A DNA stretch of 64,000 nucleotides from Polyangiaceae bacterium (GCA_025936045.1 JAICUB010000009.1:62001-126000); one strand, 5' to 3'; numbered from the stretch's first letter, positions 35,033-43,330 are shown. A program made the numbers and translations. Notes: generated by a model not told the origin, from the sequence alone.

Positions 35033-35983
35033 TTGAAACGCAGCGAACACTCGAGACACGGGAAGGTCGTCTTGCTGACGGGCGCTAGCGTCGGCTTGGG
35101 GTTGGCCATCGCTCGCCGCTTGCTCGAGGACGAAAGCCTGCACCTGGTGCTCACGGCCCGCGCGGAATCGCTGTCCCGCTTCGCCGAGCTAGGCATCGAC
35201 GCGAGCGACCGCGTATGGCTCCGCGCACTCGACATCACGAACGACGCAGAGCGCCGGGCGGTCGTCGAGGAGATCGACGCCGAGCTCGGCGGAGTCAACA
35301 TCCTCGTCAACAACGCCGGCATCACCTACCGCACCGTCGCCGAGTATGCGACGGCGGCCGAGCTCTCGCACCAGATGAACGTGAACTACGAGGGGCCGAT
35401 GGCGCTCGCGGCGCTCGTCCTGCCCTCGATGCGTAGGCGGAGGACCGGCCACATCATCCAGATTTCGTCCGCGGGCGGGCTCGTGGCCATGCCGACCATG
35501 GGCCTCTACTCGGCGTCCAAGTTCGCGCTCGAAGCGGCTTCGGAGGCGATGTATTACGAGGTTCGACCGTTCGGCGTCCGAGTGACCTTGGTGCTGCCGG
35601 GCTTCGTCAATTCCCCCGCGTACAAGCACGCCGTCGTAGGCCTGCTCAGCCGTCGTGCGACGGAGCAGACGAACGATCCGTACCATCCGCATTTCGAGAA
35701 CATGGACCGCATGATTGGCAGCATGATGTCGCTGACGAGCGCGACGCCGGAGTCAGTGGCGAGGCGCGTCGTGAAGCTCATGCATCGACGGCGAGCTCCG
35801 CTCCGTCTCCTCGCCACCTGGGACGCGCGCTTGCTCTGGTGGTTCCGTCGTTTCACCCCACAGGGGCCTTACGTATGGATGACTTATCGCGCGCTGCCCG
35901 GCATCCGAAAATGGGGGCTCCCGAGCGAGGAAGAGAACCCTCAATCGACCTCTTCTCCTGCGCGTCGCACCCAACCCTTTTGA
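35033..35983 (+). CDS. Short-chain dehydrogenase/reductase (classical SDR)
   Basis: 316 residues. NAD(P)-binding TGASVGLG, structural NNAG, catalytic serine (IQISSAGG) and YSASK tetrad members are all present. It reduces or oxidises an unknown alcohol/carbonyl. TTG start immediately follows the stop of the DAC-like gene, with TGGGAGG seven bases upstream, so it belongs to the same operon. About 60 extra residues after the core include WDARLLWWFRRFTPQGPYVW, which could associate with membrane. The 3' end overlaps the convergent lipoprotein gene by 43 bases. Confidence 0.93.
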   Translation: MKRSEHSRHGKVVLLTGASVGLGLAIARRLLEDESLHLVLTARAESLSRFAELGIDASDRVWLRALDITNDAERRAVVEEIDAELGGVNILVNNAGITYRTVAEYATAAELSHQMNVNYEGPMALAALVLPSMRRRRTGHIIQISSAGGLVAMPTMGLYSASKFALEAASEAMYYEVRPFGVRVTLVLPGFVNSPAYKHAVVGLLSRRATEQTNDPYHPHFENMDRMIGSMMSLTSATPESVARRVVKLMHRRRAPLRLLATWDARLLWWFRRFTPQGPYVWMTYRALPGIRKWGLPSEEENPQSTSSPARRTQPF

Positions 35984-36957
35984 ATCGCGACCGCGTCCAT
36001 CTCGGTCACACTCGCCGCAAGGTCGGCCGCGGCACCGAGCACCATGGCGTCCTCGGGCTGTAACGTTCCGAGGGCCCCCTCGAGCCGGTCGCGCGCCGCG
36101 GCAGCGGCCGTCCCCGCCATCGAAAAAATGACGTTTCCCCTCGGTCCGGCCGGCGCCGAAGGCGCCCCAGCGGAACATACTTCGCTCGAGCAACGCAGTT
36201 GCCCTCGCACGCACTGCTGGGTCCCGCTGTCGCCTGGGGGCCCGCCCAGGCCGCCCGACGTGTCGATACGAAACCCCGTGAGGCGGCTCGGCGACACGAG
36301 AGCGCCGGCAATCAGCCGCAGATTCCCTCCCGGCATGCCCGGGGTACCTGCTTTGCCCCGAATCGTCGCGAGCGCCCCGCTCTCGGTCGGGCACGGGCAG
36401 CGATTTCCCTGCTCGACGCACAGCGCTTGAATCTCGGCATCGGTGGTCGCCGCGCGGCGAATCGTCGAGAATTCTGCGCGCTCGCCGCGCCGCCCTCGAC
36501 TTCCCGCTGCATCGAACACCACGTCCTTGCCGATGAAGAGCTCGCTCGTTGCGACGATCGCGAGCGTCGCGCCCTCCCGCACCTCGATGGTGGTGCCGTT
36601 CGGGATGCGGAGACAAGCGTCCTTAATTAGCGTATTGCTCGCGTAAGTCAGACTCGGCAATCCCCGAAATACCTTGCACGCCGTGCCCTTCCTCAGCGTG
36701 ACGGGCTTGCCTTGGAATTCGGGAACTCTCGCGGGCGGCGCGGCGACGGCCCACGGAAGGCCGGCCGGGGTCGGCGCCGCCGTCGAACTCGGGACGGCGT
36801 TCGCCGAGGGAGCCGGAGGCGCGCTCGGCGCGAGCGCCGTCACGGGTGCCGCAGGGTCGGCGTGCTCATCCGTCCGGACATGCATACAGGCCGGCGCGAG
36901 GATCCCGACGGCGAAGACCCACAAACCTCGGGCGGCGACGGGACATGACTCTCGCAT
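35941..36957 (-). CDS. Lipoprotein with glycine-rich collagen-like stretches, unknown function
   Basis: 338 residues. The signal sequence ends in the lipobox LAPAC (WVFAVGILAPAC), so it is a lipoprotein. An alanine/proline linker leads to a beta-rich part with ATLAIVATSELFIGKDVVFDAAG and glycine triplet-like stretches (GKAGTPGMPGGN, GGLGGPPGDSG). It contains several cysteines (CVEQGNRCPCP, CVRGQLRC, CSSEVC) that likely form disulfides. I know similar proteins in myxobacteria next to other surface lipoproteins, with no assigned function. It starts 27 bases after the pirin gene on the same strand. Confidence 0.75.
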   Translation of the reverse strand: MRESCPVAARGLWVFAVGILAPACMHVRTDEHADPAAPVTALAPSAPPAPSANAVPSSTAAPTPAGLPWAVAAPPARVPEFQGKPVTLRKGTACKVFRGLPSLTYASNTLIKDACLRIPNGTTIEVREGATLAIVATSELFIGKDVVFDAAGSRGRRGERAEFSTIRRAATTDAEIQALCVEQGNRCPCPTESGALATIRGKAGTPGMPGGNLRLIAGALVSPSRLTGFRIDTSGGLGGPPGDSGTQQCVRGQLRCSSEVCSAGAPSAPAGPRGNVIFSMAGTAAAAARDRLEGALGTLQPEDAMVLGAAADLAASVTEMDAVAIQKGWVRRAGEEVD

Positions 36958-36984
36958 TTCAACTCTCCAGTTTGGCCAGCTAAT

Positions 36985-37701
36985 TCAATGAACCCAGTCG
37001 CTGGCGCGGACGTCGACGAGTAAGAGCTCGGTGTCTTCACGCGCCGTCAAAGAGAGCGCACGCTCGGAAGTTACGCCGGCACCGTCGCCGGCGCTCAGCA
37101 CGAGCTCTTGCAGCGTCACCGCGCCTTTCACGACGTGCAGCCATGCGCCGCGGCCAGGCGCTATGGCGTGGACGACGTGTTTTCCGAGGTCGAGCAGCGC
37201 CGAATACACGAGCGAGTCGGAACACGCCCGCAGCGAGCCGCGTCGAGCATCCGGTGCAACGACGACGCTCAGACCGCCTCGACGTTCGGCAGCACTGAAC
37301 CGCCGTTGCTGCTGTTGGGACTCGAGGCAAACCTGTCCGAGGCGAAGAAAGATCTGAAAAACGTGGGCCGTATCGCTGCGCGAAGCATTCGATTCGGTGC
37401 GCGGCGCGAGGCCTTTCCCACTCAAGCACTGGAACTCGCCTGCCTGAAGGACACCCGAACGCCCCGTCGGATCCTGAAAGGTCAGGGCGCCCTCCCGCAC
37501 GTAAGTGACGATCTCGAGGTCGTCCGCAGGTAGAACCTGGAGCGAACCGCCCGGTAGCAGGCGATTTTCGTCGAGGCCGGCGAGCCCGCGGAAACTGTCC
37601 CCGGGCCCGGCGCCGAGCTCTGGCCGTGGAAAGGTCGACCAGCTCCGCCGTTTCCCCTGCGCCTGCTGCTCGCGCTCCTCGTGTCTGCGCAGCGTGCGCA
37701 T
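36985..37701 (-). CDS. Pirin-like bicupin lacking the metal-binding histidines
   Basis: 238 residues from ATG 37701. The match to pirin/YhaK is clear in order: RSWSTFPRPELGAGPGDSFRGLAGLDENRLLPGG, LEIVTYVREGALTFQDPTG, GVLQAGEFQCLSGKGL and a second cupin (HVVKGAVTLQELVLSAGDGAGV). In active pirins the segment before EIVTYV is HPH and the later segment GIRHSE; here they read LPADDL and GLAPRTE, so three of four metal ligands are lost. Quercetinase-type chemistry is therefore unlikely. It may be a binding or structural protein. It is in one transcript with the downstream lipoprotein; 100 bases separate it from the upstream DUF3494 gene. Confidence 0.85.
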   Translation of the reverse strand: MRTLRRHEEREQQAQGKRRSWSTFPRPELGAGPGDSFRGLAGLDENRLLPGGSLQVLPADDLEIVTYVREGALTFQDPTGRSGVLQAGEFQCLSGKGLAPRTESNASRSDTAHVFQIFLRLGQVCLESQQQQRRFSAAERRGGLSVVVAPDARRGSLRACSDSLVYSALLDLGKHVVHAIAPGRGAWLHVVKGAVTLQELVLSAGDGAGVTSERALSLTAREDTELLLVDVRASDWVH

Positions 37702-37801
37702 CCCTACCCGCCGGCTCCTGTTCGAACCACTGTGGCTTGCGCGACCGGCGCCCACCCGCACACGTAGAATGCCGGGCGGGTCGGGCTCGTGTAGAGGGTG
37801 C

Positions 37802-38803
37802 TCACGGCGCAGGCTCGACGACGGTGCTCGCGTCGAGGGTGACCGCTGTTTGAGCCAGGAGTCGCCCGTCGACGGCCGCGCCGGTGCGGAGAACGACCGC
37901 GGTTTGACTCAACACCACGCCTGCAAAGTGCGAGCCCGTGCCGAGTTCGACGTGTCCCGAGACCTGCCAAAACACGTTTTTCGACGAGGCGCCGCCGCTG
38001 AGCACGACGCGCGTCGCGCCGCTCACGGTCAAGTCCTTTCCGACCTGGAAGATCCAGACGTCGGCCGCGTCGCCGCGGAGCGTCACGTCGGTCGGGACGT
38101 CGAGGCCGGTCGCCCACTTGTAGACGCCGGGCGTGAGCGTCAAGCCGCCGATATCGCCGGCGGCGAGCTCGGTCACGTCCGCTGCACGCCCGGCGGCGTC
38201 GGTGAACGCGAGCTCCATGTCGCTCACTGCCTTCGTCAAGTCGGCCGGCGTCGGCGAGTCGTAGTCGGCCGCGAAGACTTTCCCGATCACCTGCGGTGAC
38301 GTCGAATACCGGTTCGACGCGTCCAGTGTGAGGTCGAAGCCCGTGACGGAAGTCGCCGCGGCCGGGCTTACGCCGATATTGCCCGTGACGGCGGAGGCCG
38401 GCACGGTCGAGACGCCGCTCTTCGCCAGAATGACGAAGCCCGCCGCAGCTCCGAGCGGGACCGTGAACGCGCCGTCGTTTCCGGCGGCCCCGGCAGCTCC
38501 CGGGGCGCCGGCGGGCGACCCCGAGCCAGCGGCCCCAGCGCCGTCACTCGTCGCTCCGGAATTGTCGCCGGAGCCGGCGGTGCCGGTGCCCCCCGCGCCC
38601 GCGACGCTCGTGGTTCCGCTGAGGCCTCCGCCCGCTCGAGTTCCACCGCTGCCCGGGCGGCCGCTCGCTGCGTCCGTTCCGCCCGTGGTCCCGCCGGCTC
38701 CCGGGTTCGCCGTGTCGTCGTCGCCGCCACATCCGCTCGCCAGCACCAGCGCGCACACCAACGCGCCTCCGGTTTTCGACAATTTCACTCGCACATACGT
38801 CAT
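37802..38803 (-). CDS. Ice-binding-like DUF3494 lipoprotein
   Basis: 333 residues from ATG 38803 (a GTG at 38827 is in frame). Lipobox ALVLASGC, then ~90 residues of Gly/Ala/Thr low complexity, then a DUF3494 domain: LGAAAGFVILAKSGVSTVPASAVTGNIGVSP, VFAADYDSPTP, GGLTLTPGVYKW and repeated WIFQVGKDLTVSG/VVLSGGASSKNVFWQVSG coils of the beta-helix. The fold covers ice-binding proteins but also many non-cold adhesins. It is lipid-anchored, probably on the outer membrane. Anti-freeze activity cannot be inferred. Confidence 0.9.
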   Translation of the reverse strand: MTYVRVKLSKTGGALVCALVLASGCGGDDDTANPGAGGTTGGTDAASGRPGSGGTRAGGGLSGTTSVAGAGGTGTAGSGDNSGATSDGAGAAGSGSPAGAPGAAGAAGNDGAFTVPLGAAAGFVILAKSGVSTVPASAVTGNIGVSPAAATSVTGFDLTLDASNRYSTSPQVIGKVFAADYDSPTPADLTKAVSDMELAFTDAAGRAADVTELAAGDIGGLTLTPGVYKWATGLDVPTDVTLRGDAADVWIFQVGKDLTVSGATRVVLSGGASSKNVFWQVSGHVELGTGSHFAGVVLSQTAVVLRTGAAVDGRLLAQTAVTLDASTVVEPAP

Positions 38804-38890
38804 CTTCAATTCTTTCGCTGAGATCACGCGCGTTCGGCTGGCTACTCCGCGACCGGCGCGGAGGGGCTCACCGAATGACCAAGCGCCTCG

Positions 38891-39766
38891 TCACGGAGCC
38901 GGCGTGGCAGGCTGCACCACGATTTCCACGCGGCGGTTGTTGGCGCGACCTTCCGCCGTGGAGTTGTCGCCGACCGAGTGCGTCGAACCGAATCCTTGTG
39001 CGGTGATGCGGTCGCTCGCGATGCCGCGCGTCACCAGGTAGTCACGCACAGCCTGGGCGCGATGCTGGGAGAGATCTTGGTTGTATGCGCTTCCGCCCTG
39101 CGAGTCCGTGTGGCCTTCGACGACCATCTTCGACACGGGGTCTTCTTTGACGAGCGCGTTGGCCACCTCGTTCAGCTTGAGCTCGGCCCCCGGCGAAAGA
39201 TCCCACTTCGCCGAGGTGAAGAGCACGCTGCCGGAGAGCGTGATCACCATGCCGCGCGGCTCCTGCTTCACCGTCGCAAACCTCGCGAGATCCGCCGCCG
39301 CTTGCGCAGCGCGCTTCTCGGCGTCCTTGAGCGCGGCGCCTTGGGCGACGAACGCGACGTTCTCCCGGGCGAGCGCGTTCTTCGTCTGACTGAGCTCAGC
39401 CGAGGTGTGCGCGACCGCCTGCGCCTGGTCGGCTTGCATCGTCGCGACGACGACCTGCTGCGCTTGCTTCGACTGCTGAGTTCGGGCAATGACCTCGGCG
39501 AGCTGGATCTCGCGAGTCGCGAGGTACGCGAGGTCCCTCGTGTGCTGCGTATCGCCCTCTTTTTGGAACGACGCCTCGGCGACGTCCAGTTGTTCCTTGG
39601 CCGTATGCAAGTCGGCGGGGTCGAGCGAGGGCGCGGGCCCCTCGTTCGCTCGATCGTAGGCCGTCCGGGCGGTGACGAGGTCCTGCGGCGGCGTGGTCGA
39701 CGCGCACCCTAGCGCCGCGAACAAGCCGACGAAAGTGACGGCGGAGAGCTTGCGCGTGGTTTTCAT
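38891..39766 (-). CDS. DUF4398/OmpA-like peptidoglycan-associated lipoprotein
   Basis: 291 residues. Lipobox FAALGC; then a helical DUF4398-type segment (AKEQLDVAEASFQKEGD, REIQLAEVIARTQQ) and a coiled coil; then an OmpA C-terminal domain with VVEGHTDSQGGSAYNQDLSQHRAQAVRDYLV and NNRRVEIVV. The TD and R residues that bind diaminopimelate are present, so it should tether the outer membrane to peptidoglycan. Start overlaps the preceding gene's stop by four bases (ATGA). The pair probably responds to envelope stress through the sigma-54 promoter at 40195-40210. Confidence 0.93.
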   Translation of the reverse strand: MKTTRKLSAVTFVGLFAALGCASTTPPQDLVTARTAYDRANEGPAPSLDPADLHTAKEQLDVAEASFQKEGDTQHTRDLAYLATREIQLAEVIARTQQSKQAQQVVVATMQADQAQAVAHTSAELSQTKNALARENVAFVAQGAALKDAEKRAAQAAADLARFATVKQEPRGMVITLSGSVLFTSAKWDLSPGAELKLNEVANALVKEDPVSKMVVEGHTDSQGGSAYNQDLSQHRAQAVRDYLVTRGIASDRITAQGFGSTHSVGDNSTAEGRANNRRVEIVVQPATPAP

Positions 39767-40140
39767 TTCACCGCTCCTTGGCCGACGTTCGTCGCCTTTT
39801 GCGTTTCTGCGTTTACTACGGCGTTGTGCCCCGCCACGCGGGCGCCCTTCTCGCGCGACTGAGCGATGGCGAGCTCGGCGTCGGCTTTCGCTCGGACGAG
39901 CAAGCTCTCGGCTCGCGCGTTGTCGTCGCTCGCCATCGCGGTCTTCGCTTGACCGATCTGCTCGTCCGCGAGCTTCAGCGAGAGCTGCGCGTCGGGTTGG
40001 TTGTCGGCGCCCACTTCTCGCGCGGCTCGCGCCGCCGATTCGGCGTCGGCCATGCGCTCTGTCGGTGGCGGAACGGTGGCTCCGCAGGCGCCCCACAGCA
40101 CCGGCGAAGCGAGCATCAGAGAAATAATCGATTTGAACAT
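39763..40140 (-). CDS. DUF4398 small lipoprotein
   Basis: 125 residues from ATG 40140. Signal with lipobox VLWGAC. The mature part is one long helix typical of DUF4398 (ADAESAARAAREVGADNQPDAQLSLKLADEQIGQAKTAM), rich in Ala and Asp. The upstream frame is open to 40341 but contains the promoter. It is first in a two-gene operon with the OmpA-like lipoprotein. Confidence 0.87.
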   Translation of the reverse strand: MFKSIISLMLASPVLWGACGATVPPPTERMADAESAARAAREVGADNQPDAQLSLKLADEQIGQAKTAMASDDNARAESLLVRAKADAELAIAQSREKGARVAGHNAVVNAETQKATNVGQGAVK

Positions 40141-40194
40141 GATCCTCGTGTGCGATTCCGCGCCGCAGGTGGTCTGCAGCACGCGCCCACTCAC

Positions 40195-40210
40195 AGCACT
40201 TTCCGTGCCG
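40195..40210 (-). promoter_or_regulatory. Sigma-54 promoter of the DUF4398-OmpA operon
   Basis: Minus strand CGGCACGGAAAGTGCT keeps GG and GC exactly 12 bases apart and matches GGCACG fully. It is 55 bases before the DUF4398 start, and the gene just upstream encodes a sigma-54 activator, which supports it. Confidence 0.7.
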
Positions 40211-40318
40211 CGCGACATTCGACGCGTATCGGCAGGGCGGACGACGCGGGAGGCCCGACGCACACCATCAAGTTGACGGAACACCCCGTCGATTCGATGG
40301 AGCGGCTTGACGGGGCCG

Positions 40319-41743
40319 TCAACTCGGGCCGGCGGCTTCATAGCGCTTGAGCCGCCGGTAGAGCGTCGTCCTGTCGATTCCGAGTAGCTTGGCCGCGCGC
40401 GACATATTGCCGTTCAGCAATTCCAGCGCTTTCAACGTGTGGCGCCGCTCGAGATCGGTCAGCGAAATCAAGCGTGACCCTGTCGTGCTCCCCGGCATGC
40501 CGAGCCTACCGTCGGAGAAGCGAAGCTTCTCCGGGAGATCCTCGGGGGTGAGTTCCTCCCCGCGGGCGAGCGCAGCCGCCCGCTCGATGCAGTTCTCGAG
40601 CTCGCGTACGTTGCCTGGCCACGCATAAGCCATGAGTGCCTCGATCACCGCCGCGCCGAGCGTGAGTTTCCGTCCCGAGGTACCCAATTGGCGGGCAAGA
40701 AAATGTTGAGCGAGCGCCCGGATATCGTCACCGCGCTCTCGCAACGGAGGTACGACGAGCCTCACGACGTCGAGGCGGTAATAAAGATCCTCGCGAAATC
40801 GCTTCGCCGAAACCTCGGCGTCGAGATTCACGTTCGCGGCGGCGACGATGCGGCACTCGAACGGAACCTCTTGGCTCTCCCCGAGTGGTCGGACGGTGCG
40901 CTCTTGCAGTGCTCGCAAGAGCTTCGGCTGCATCTCGAGCGGCAATTCGGCGATTTCATCGAGCAGGAGGGTCCCGCCGTTCGCGCAGACCAGCAGACCG
41001 GTCTTTGCGCTCTTTGCGTCGGTGAAAGCGCCCCGAGCGTGTCCGAAGAGCTCGCTCTCGAGCAGCCCTGCCGGCACGGCCGCACAATTCAGCGCGACGA
41101 AAGGCCCGCTTTTGAAGCGGCTGTTCGCGTGTATCGCGCGAGCCACGAGCTCCTTGCCCGTGCCGGTTTCGCCTTGAATCACTACCGACGCAGTGCTGTC
41201 GCTCAGGCTGATGACGAGCTCGCGCAACGTCCGCATAGGGACACTCTGCCCCAGCAGACTCGCCAAGGTGCGCTCGGCCGCGTTGCTCGGCGCGAGGTCG
41301 GCGCGTCCGATGCTTCGATCCTTCGGGGGACGATGTTGGAGCGCGCGTACGACAGAAACGACGAGCGAATCGACGTCGACCGGCTTGCTCAAGAAATCAC
41401 ACGCCCCGCAGCGCAGCGCTCCGACGGCCGTCTCCATGGTGCCTCGACCCGTGATCAGTATGACCGGCATTCGAGCTTGCGCGCCGACGACGTGACGGCA
41501 TAAATCGAGGCCGCTCATCTCTTGCATCGTGACGTCGCTCATCACGAGATCGAACTCTTCGGCCGCGACTCGTTCGAGCGCGCGCAGAGGGGAGGTTTCC
41601 CGCGTCGCGTCGTATCCCTCGCTGGACAGCACCTGGCAGAGCGCTTCGCACGCGTCAGGCTCGTCGTCGACGACGAGGACTCGCGCGCTCGGCAGGCGAA
41701 CGGGCGAAATGGTGTCGTGCGCAGGCGTGGTCTGCTCTTGCAT
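40319..41743 (-). CDS. NtrC-family sigma-54 response regulator with GAFTDA loop
   Basis: 474 residues from ATG 41743. Receiver with DDE and phospho-aspartate D70 (LVMSDVTMQEMSG); AAA+ domain with GETGTGKE, ELFGHARGAFTDAKSAKTG and DEIAELP; Fis-type C-terminus (AAKLLGIDRTTLYRRLKRYE). The sigma-54 contact loop is GAFTDA rather than GAFTGA; this variant occurs in other regulators, and activity may be retained or altered. Divergent from a soluble histidine kinase 173 bases away, its probable partner, and directly upstream of the sigma-54-type DUF4398-OmpA operon, its probable target. Confidence 0.95.
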   Translation of the reverse strand: MQEQTTPAHDTISPVRLPSARVLVVDDEPDACEALCQVLSSEGYDATRETSPLRALERVAAEEFDLVMSDVTMQEMSGLDLCRHVVGAQARMPVILITGRGTMETAVGALRCGACDFLSKPVDVDSLVVSVVRALQHRPPKDRSIGRADLAPSNAAERTLASLLGQSVPMRTLRELVISLSDSTASVVIQGETGTGKELVARAIHANSRFKSGPFVALNCAAVPAGLLESELFGHARGAFTDAKSAKTGLLVCANGGTLLLDEIAELPLEMQPKLLRALQERTVRPLGESQEVPFECRIVAAANVNLDAEVSAKRFREDLYYRLDVVRLVVPPLRERGDDIRALAQHFLARQLGTSGRKLTLGAAVIEALMAYAWPGNVRELENCIERAAALARGEELTPEDLPEKLRFSDGRLGMPGSTTGSRLISLTDLERRHTLKALELLNGNMSRAAKLLGIDRTTLYRRLKRYEAAGPS

Positions 41744-41822
41744 GGTCGTGCGGCTCGCGTCGGGCGGGTGTGACGCAAGTTCGCGAACGCAGCGTAGCAC
41801 GCGAACTCGCGGAAGAACTTTG

Positions 41823-41836
41823 TAGCAAACTGCAAC
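41823..41836. promoter_or_regulatory. Copy 1 of the TNGCANNCTGCAAC motif
   Basis: TAGCAAACTGCAAC lies in the divergent region between the NtrC-type gene and histidine kinase. Matching copies occur at 43317-43330 and 46556-46569. The palindrome is imperfect in its left arm. Role as an operator or enhancer site is inference. Confidence 0.45.
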
Positions 41837-41916
41837 GGCGCGAGCTCAGCTCCGAAATCGGCCGCTGCTTGCGGTGCCCCCCGAATGGGCGCAAGAAGAC
41901 GATCGGGTCGCACGTC

Positions 41917-43125
41917 ATGCTCCACGATTTCATCGTCACCAATCGAGAACTGATCATCGAACGCGTGAAGAGACGCGTTCGGGAACGGAGTGCCGCGAGG
42001 CCGGCCGATGCCAAGCTCGAGCACGGCGTTCCCCTATTTCTGACGCAGCTCGCCGACGCGCTCGCGCCGGCCAGCTCGCCGTCGAGGTTGCACCTCGTGG
42101 GCGCGCGCGACTCTCACTCGCAGATCACCGACGGTGCGACCCTCAACGGCCAAGATCTGCTGAGAAGCGGCTTTACGATGGCTCAGGTCGTGCACGGTTA
42201 CGGCGACGTATGTCAGGTCGTCACGGAGCTCGCGAGCGAGACGAATGCGGCGATTTCCGCTGCTGATTTTCAGGTTTTCAACCGCTGTCTCGACGACGCG
42301 ATCGCGGGAGCGGTGACGGCGTACGGCCGCCAGCGCGAGCAGGATCTCGTGTATCAGGGGACCGAGCGTCTCGGTGTCTTCACACACGAGGTGCGCGGCA
42401 TGCTCAGTACCGCGATCTTTTCGTTCGACGTCATCAAGAAGGGAATGGTCGGGCTCGGGGGCAGCACGGGCGCCATCCATGGGCGCGCGTTGGCCGGTCT
42501 GAGCGCTCTCGTCGAACGCTCGCTCGCTGAAGTTCGACTAGCCGCGGGTGCGCCGCGGGTGGAGCACGTCGTCTTGGGGGAGTTCGTAGAGGACCTCGAG
42601 GTCAGCGCGAAGATGGAAGCCGAAGGGCACGGCGTTCATCTGGTCGTGAGCTCCGTCGCGCCCGACGTCGTGGTCAACGTCGACCGCCAGCTTTTGGCGT
42701 CTGCCGTCTCGAATCTGCTGCAAAACGCCTTCATGTACAGCCGGCTCGATGGCACCGTGTCGCTCGAAACGAGGGCGACGAAGGATCGAGTGGCGATCGA
42801 CGTATCCGACGAGTGCGGCGGCCTTCCGCCGGGGAAAGTGGAGGAGCTATTTCGTCCTTTCACGCGCGGCAGCCCCGATGGGTCGGGCTTGGGGCTCGGG
42901 CTCTCCATCGCCCTTTCGGCCACACGAGCCAATTCCGGCGAGCTTTACGTGCGCAACGTCGAGGGCAAGGGCTGCGTTTTCACGATTGATCTGCCGCGCC
43001 ACGCTCCGCCGTCGGGCGCGCTATTTCGAGTGCTCCCGGACGGCGAGCACGGCTCCTTCGGCGGCGCCGATCCAGCCGTGCAAGGCCGGCCACACTCCGG
43101 AGCTCCGAAAGCGCGCGCGAATTGA
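41917..43125 (+). CDS. Soluble histidine kinase with RsbRD-like N-terminal domain (paralog 1)
   Basis: 402 residues from ATG 41917; this start is supported by the paralog encoded at 45226-46335, which begins with the same MLHDFI. The first ~150 residues are an RsbRD_N-like helical sensor (NRELIIERVKRRVRERS, LEHGVPLFLTQLADAL, VVHGYGDVCQVV). The phospho-acceptor region is LGVFTHEVRGMLSTAIFSFD; HATPase boxes are LLQNAFMYSRLDG, DVSDECGGLPPG and GSGLGLGLSIAL. No transmembrane segment; likely cytoplasmic sensing. Divergent partner of the GAFTDA regulator. The last 40 residues are extra low complexity absent from the paralog. Confidence 0.93.
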   Translation: MLHDFIVTNRELIIERVKRRVRERSAARPADAKLEHGVPLFLTQLADALAPASSPSRLHLVGARDSHSQITDGATLNGQDLLRSGFTMAQVVHGYGDVCQVVTELASETNAAISAADFQVFNRCLDDAIAGAVTAYGRQREQDLVYQGTERLGVFTHEVRGMLSTAIFSFDVIKKGMVGLGGSTGAIHGRALAGLSALVERSLAEVRLAAGAPRVEHVVLGEFVEDLEVSAKMEAEGHGVHLVVSSVAPDVVVNVDRQLLASAVSNLLQNAFMYSRLDGTVSLETRATKDRVAIDVSDECGGLPPGKVEELFRPFTRGSPDGSGLGLGLSIALSATRANSGELYVRNVEGKGCVFTIDLPRHAPPSGALFRVLPDGEHGSFGGADPAVQGRPHSGAPKARAN

Positions 43126-43158
43126 GGCGTCCTCGGCGGCTGGCACTCGGGGCGAGCT

Positions 43159-43174
43159 TGGCTCGTAACTTGCT
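43159..43174 (+). promoter_or_regulatory. Sigma-54 promoter ahead of a small ORF and the XylR-like regulator
   Basis: TGGCTCGTAACTTGCT matches the -24/-12 consensus at TGGC, CG and the complete TTGCT box with correct 12-base spacing. It lies 34 bases before the kinase-distal small ORF start and is intergenic. Confidence 0.75.
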
Positions 43175-43208
43175 TTGAGAGGTCGCACACGCCCGGAGGT
43201 GACGAATC

Positions 43209-43301
43209 ATGGATATAACGCGAAACACGCTATCAGCGATCCTCGCTGCCGCGCTGCTCGACGGAGGCGACGGAACGGCTAGCGAGCCGCTTGACGCGTA
43301 G
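43209..43301 (+). CDS. Candidate 30-residue small protein
   Basis: ATG GAT ATA ACG opens a 30-codon frame (MDITRNTLSAILAAALLDGG then DGTASEPLDA) ending in TAG. A strong GGAGG lies nine bases upstream, and the -24/-12 promoter would give a ~24-base leader. One short hydrophobic helix (LSAILAAALL) precedes an acidic tail. No family is recognised. It could be a real small protein or an upstream reading frame controlling the regulator gene downstream. Confidence 0.45.
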   Translation: MDITRNTLSAILAAALLDGGDGTASEPLDA

Positions 43302-43315
43302 TATCGGCTCGCCCT

Positions 43316-43330
43316 GTTGCATGCTGCAAC
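43316..43330. promoter_or_regulatory. Copy 2 of the motif: perfect palindrome GTTGCA-TGC-TGCAAC
   Basis: A perfect 6-bp inverted repeat around three bases, sharing the 14-base core with the sites at 41823 and 46556. It lies between the small ORF and the XylR-like regulator. Dimeric operator or enhancer by inference. Confidence 0.5.

Noticed and set aside
41859..41872. Possible sigma-54 element CGGCCGCTGCTTGC before kinase paralog 1
   Set aside because: GG and GC are 11 bases apart instead of 12, a spacing sigma-54 does not tolerate.
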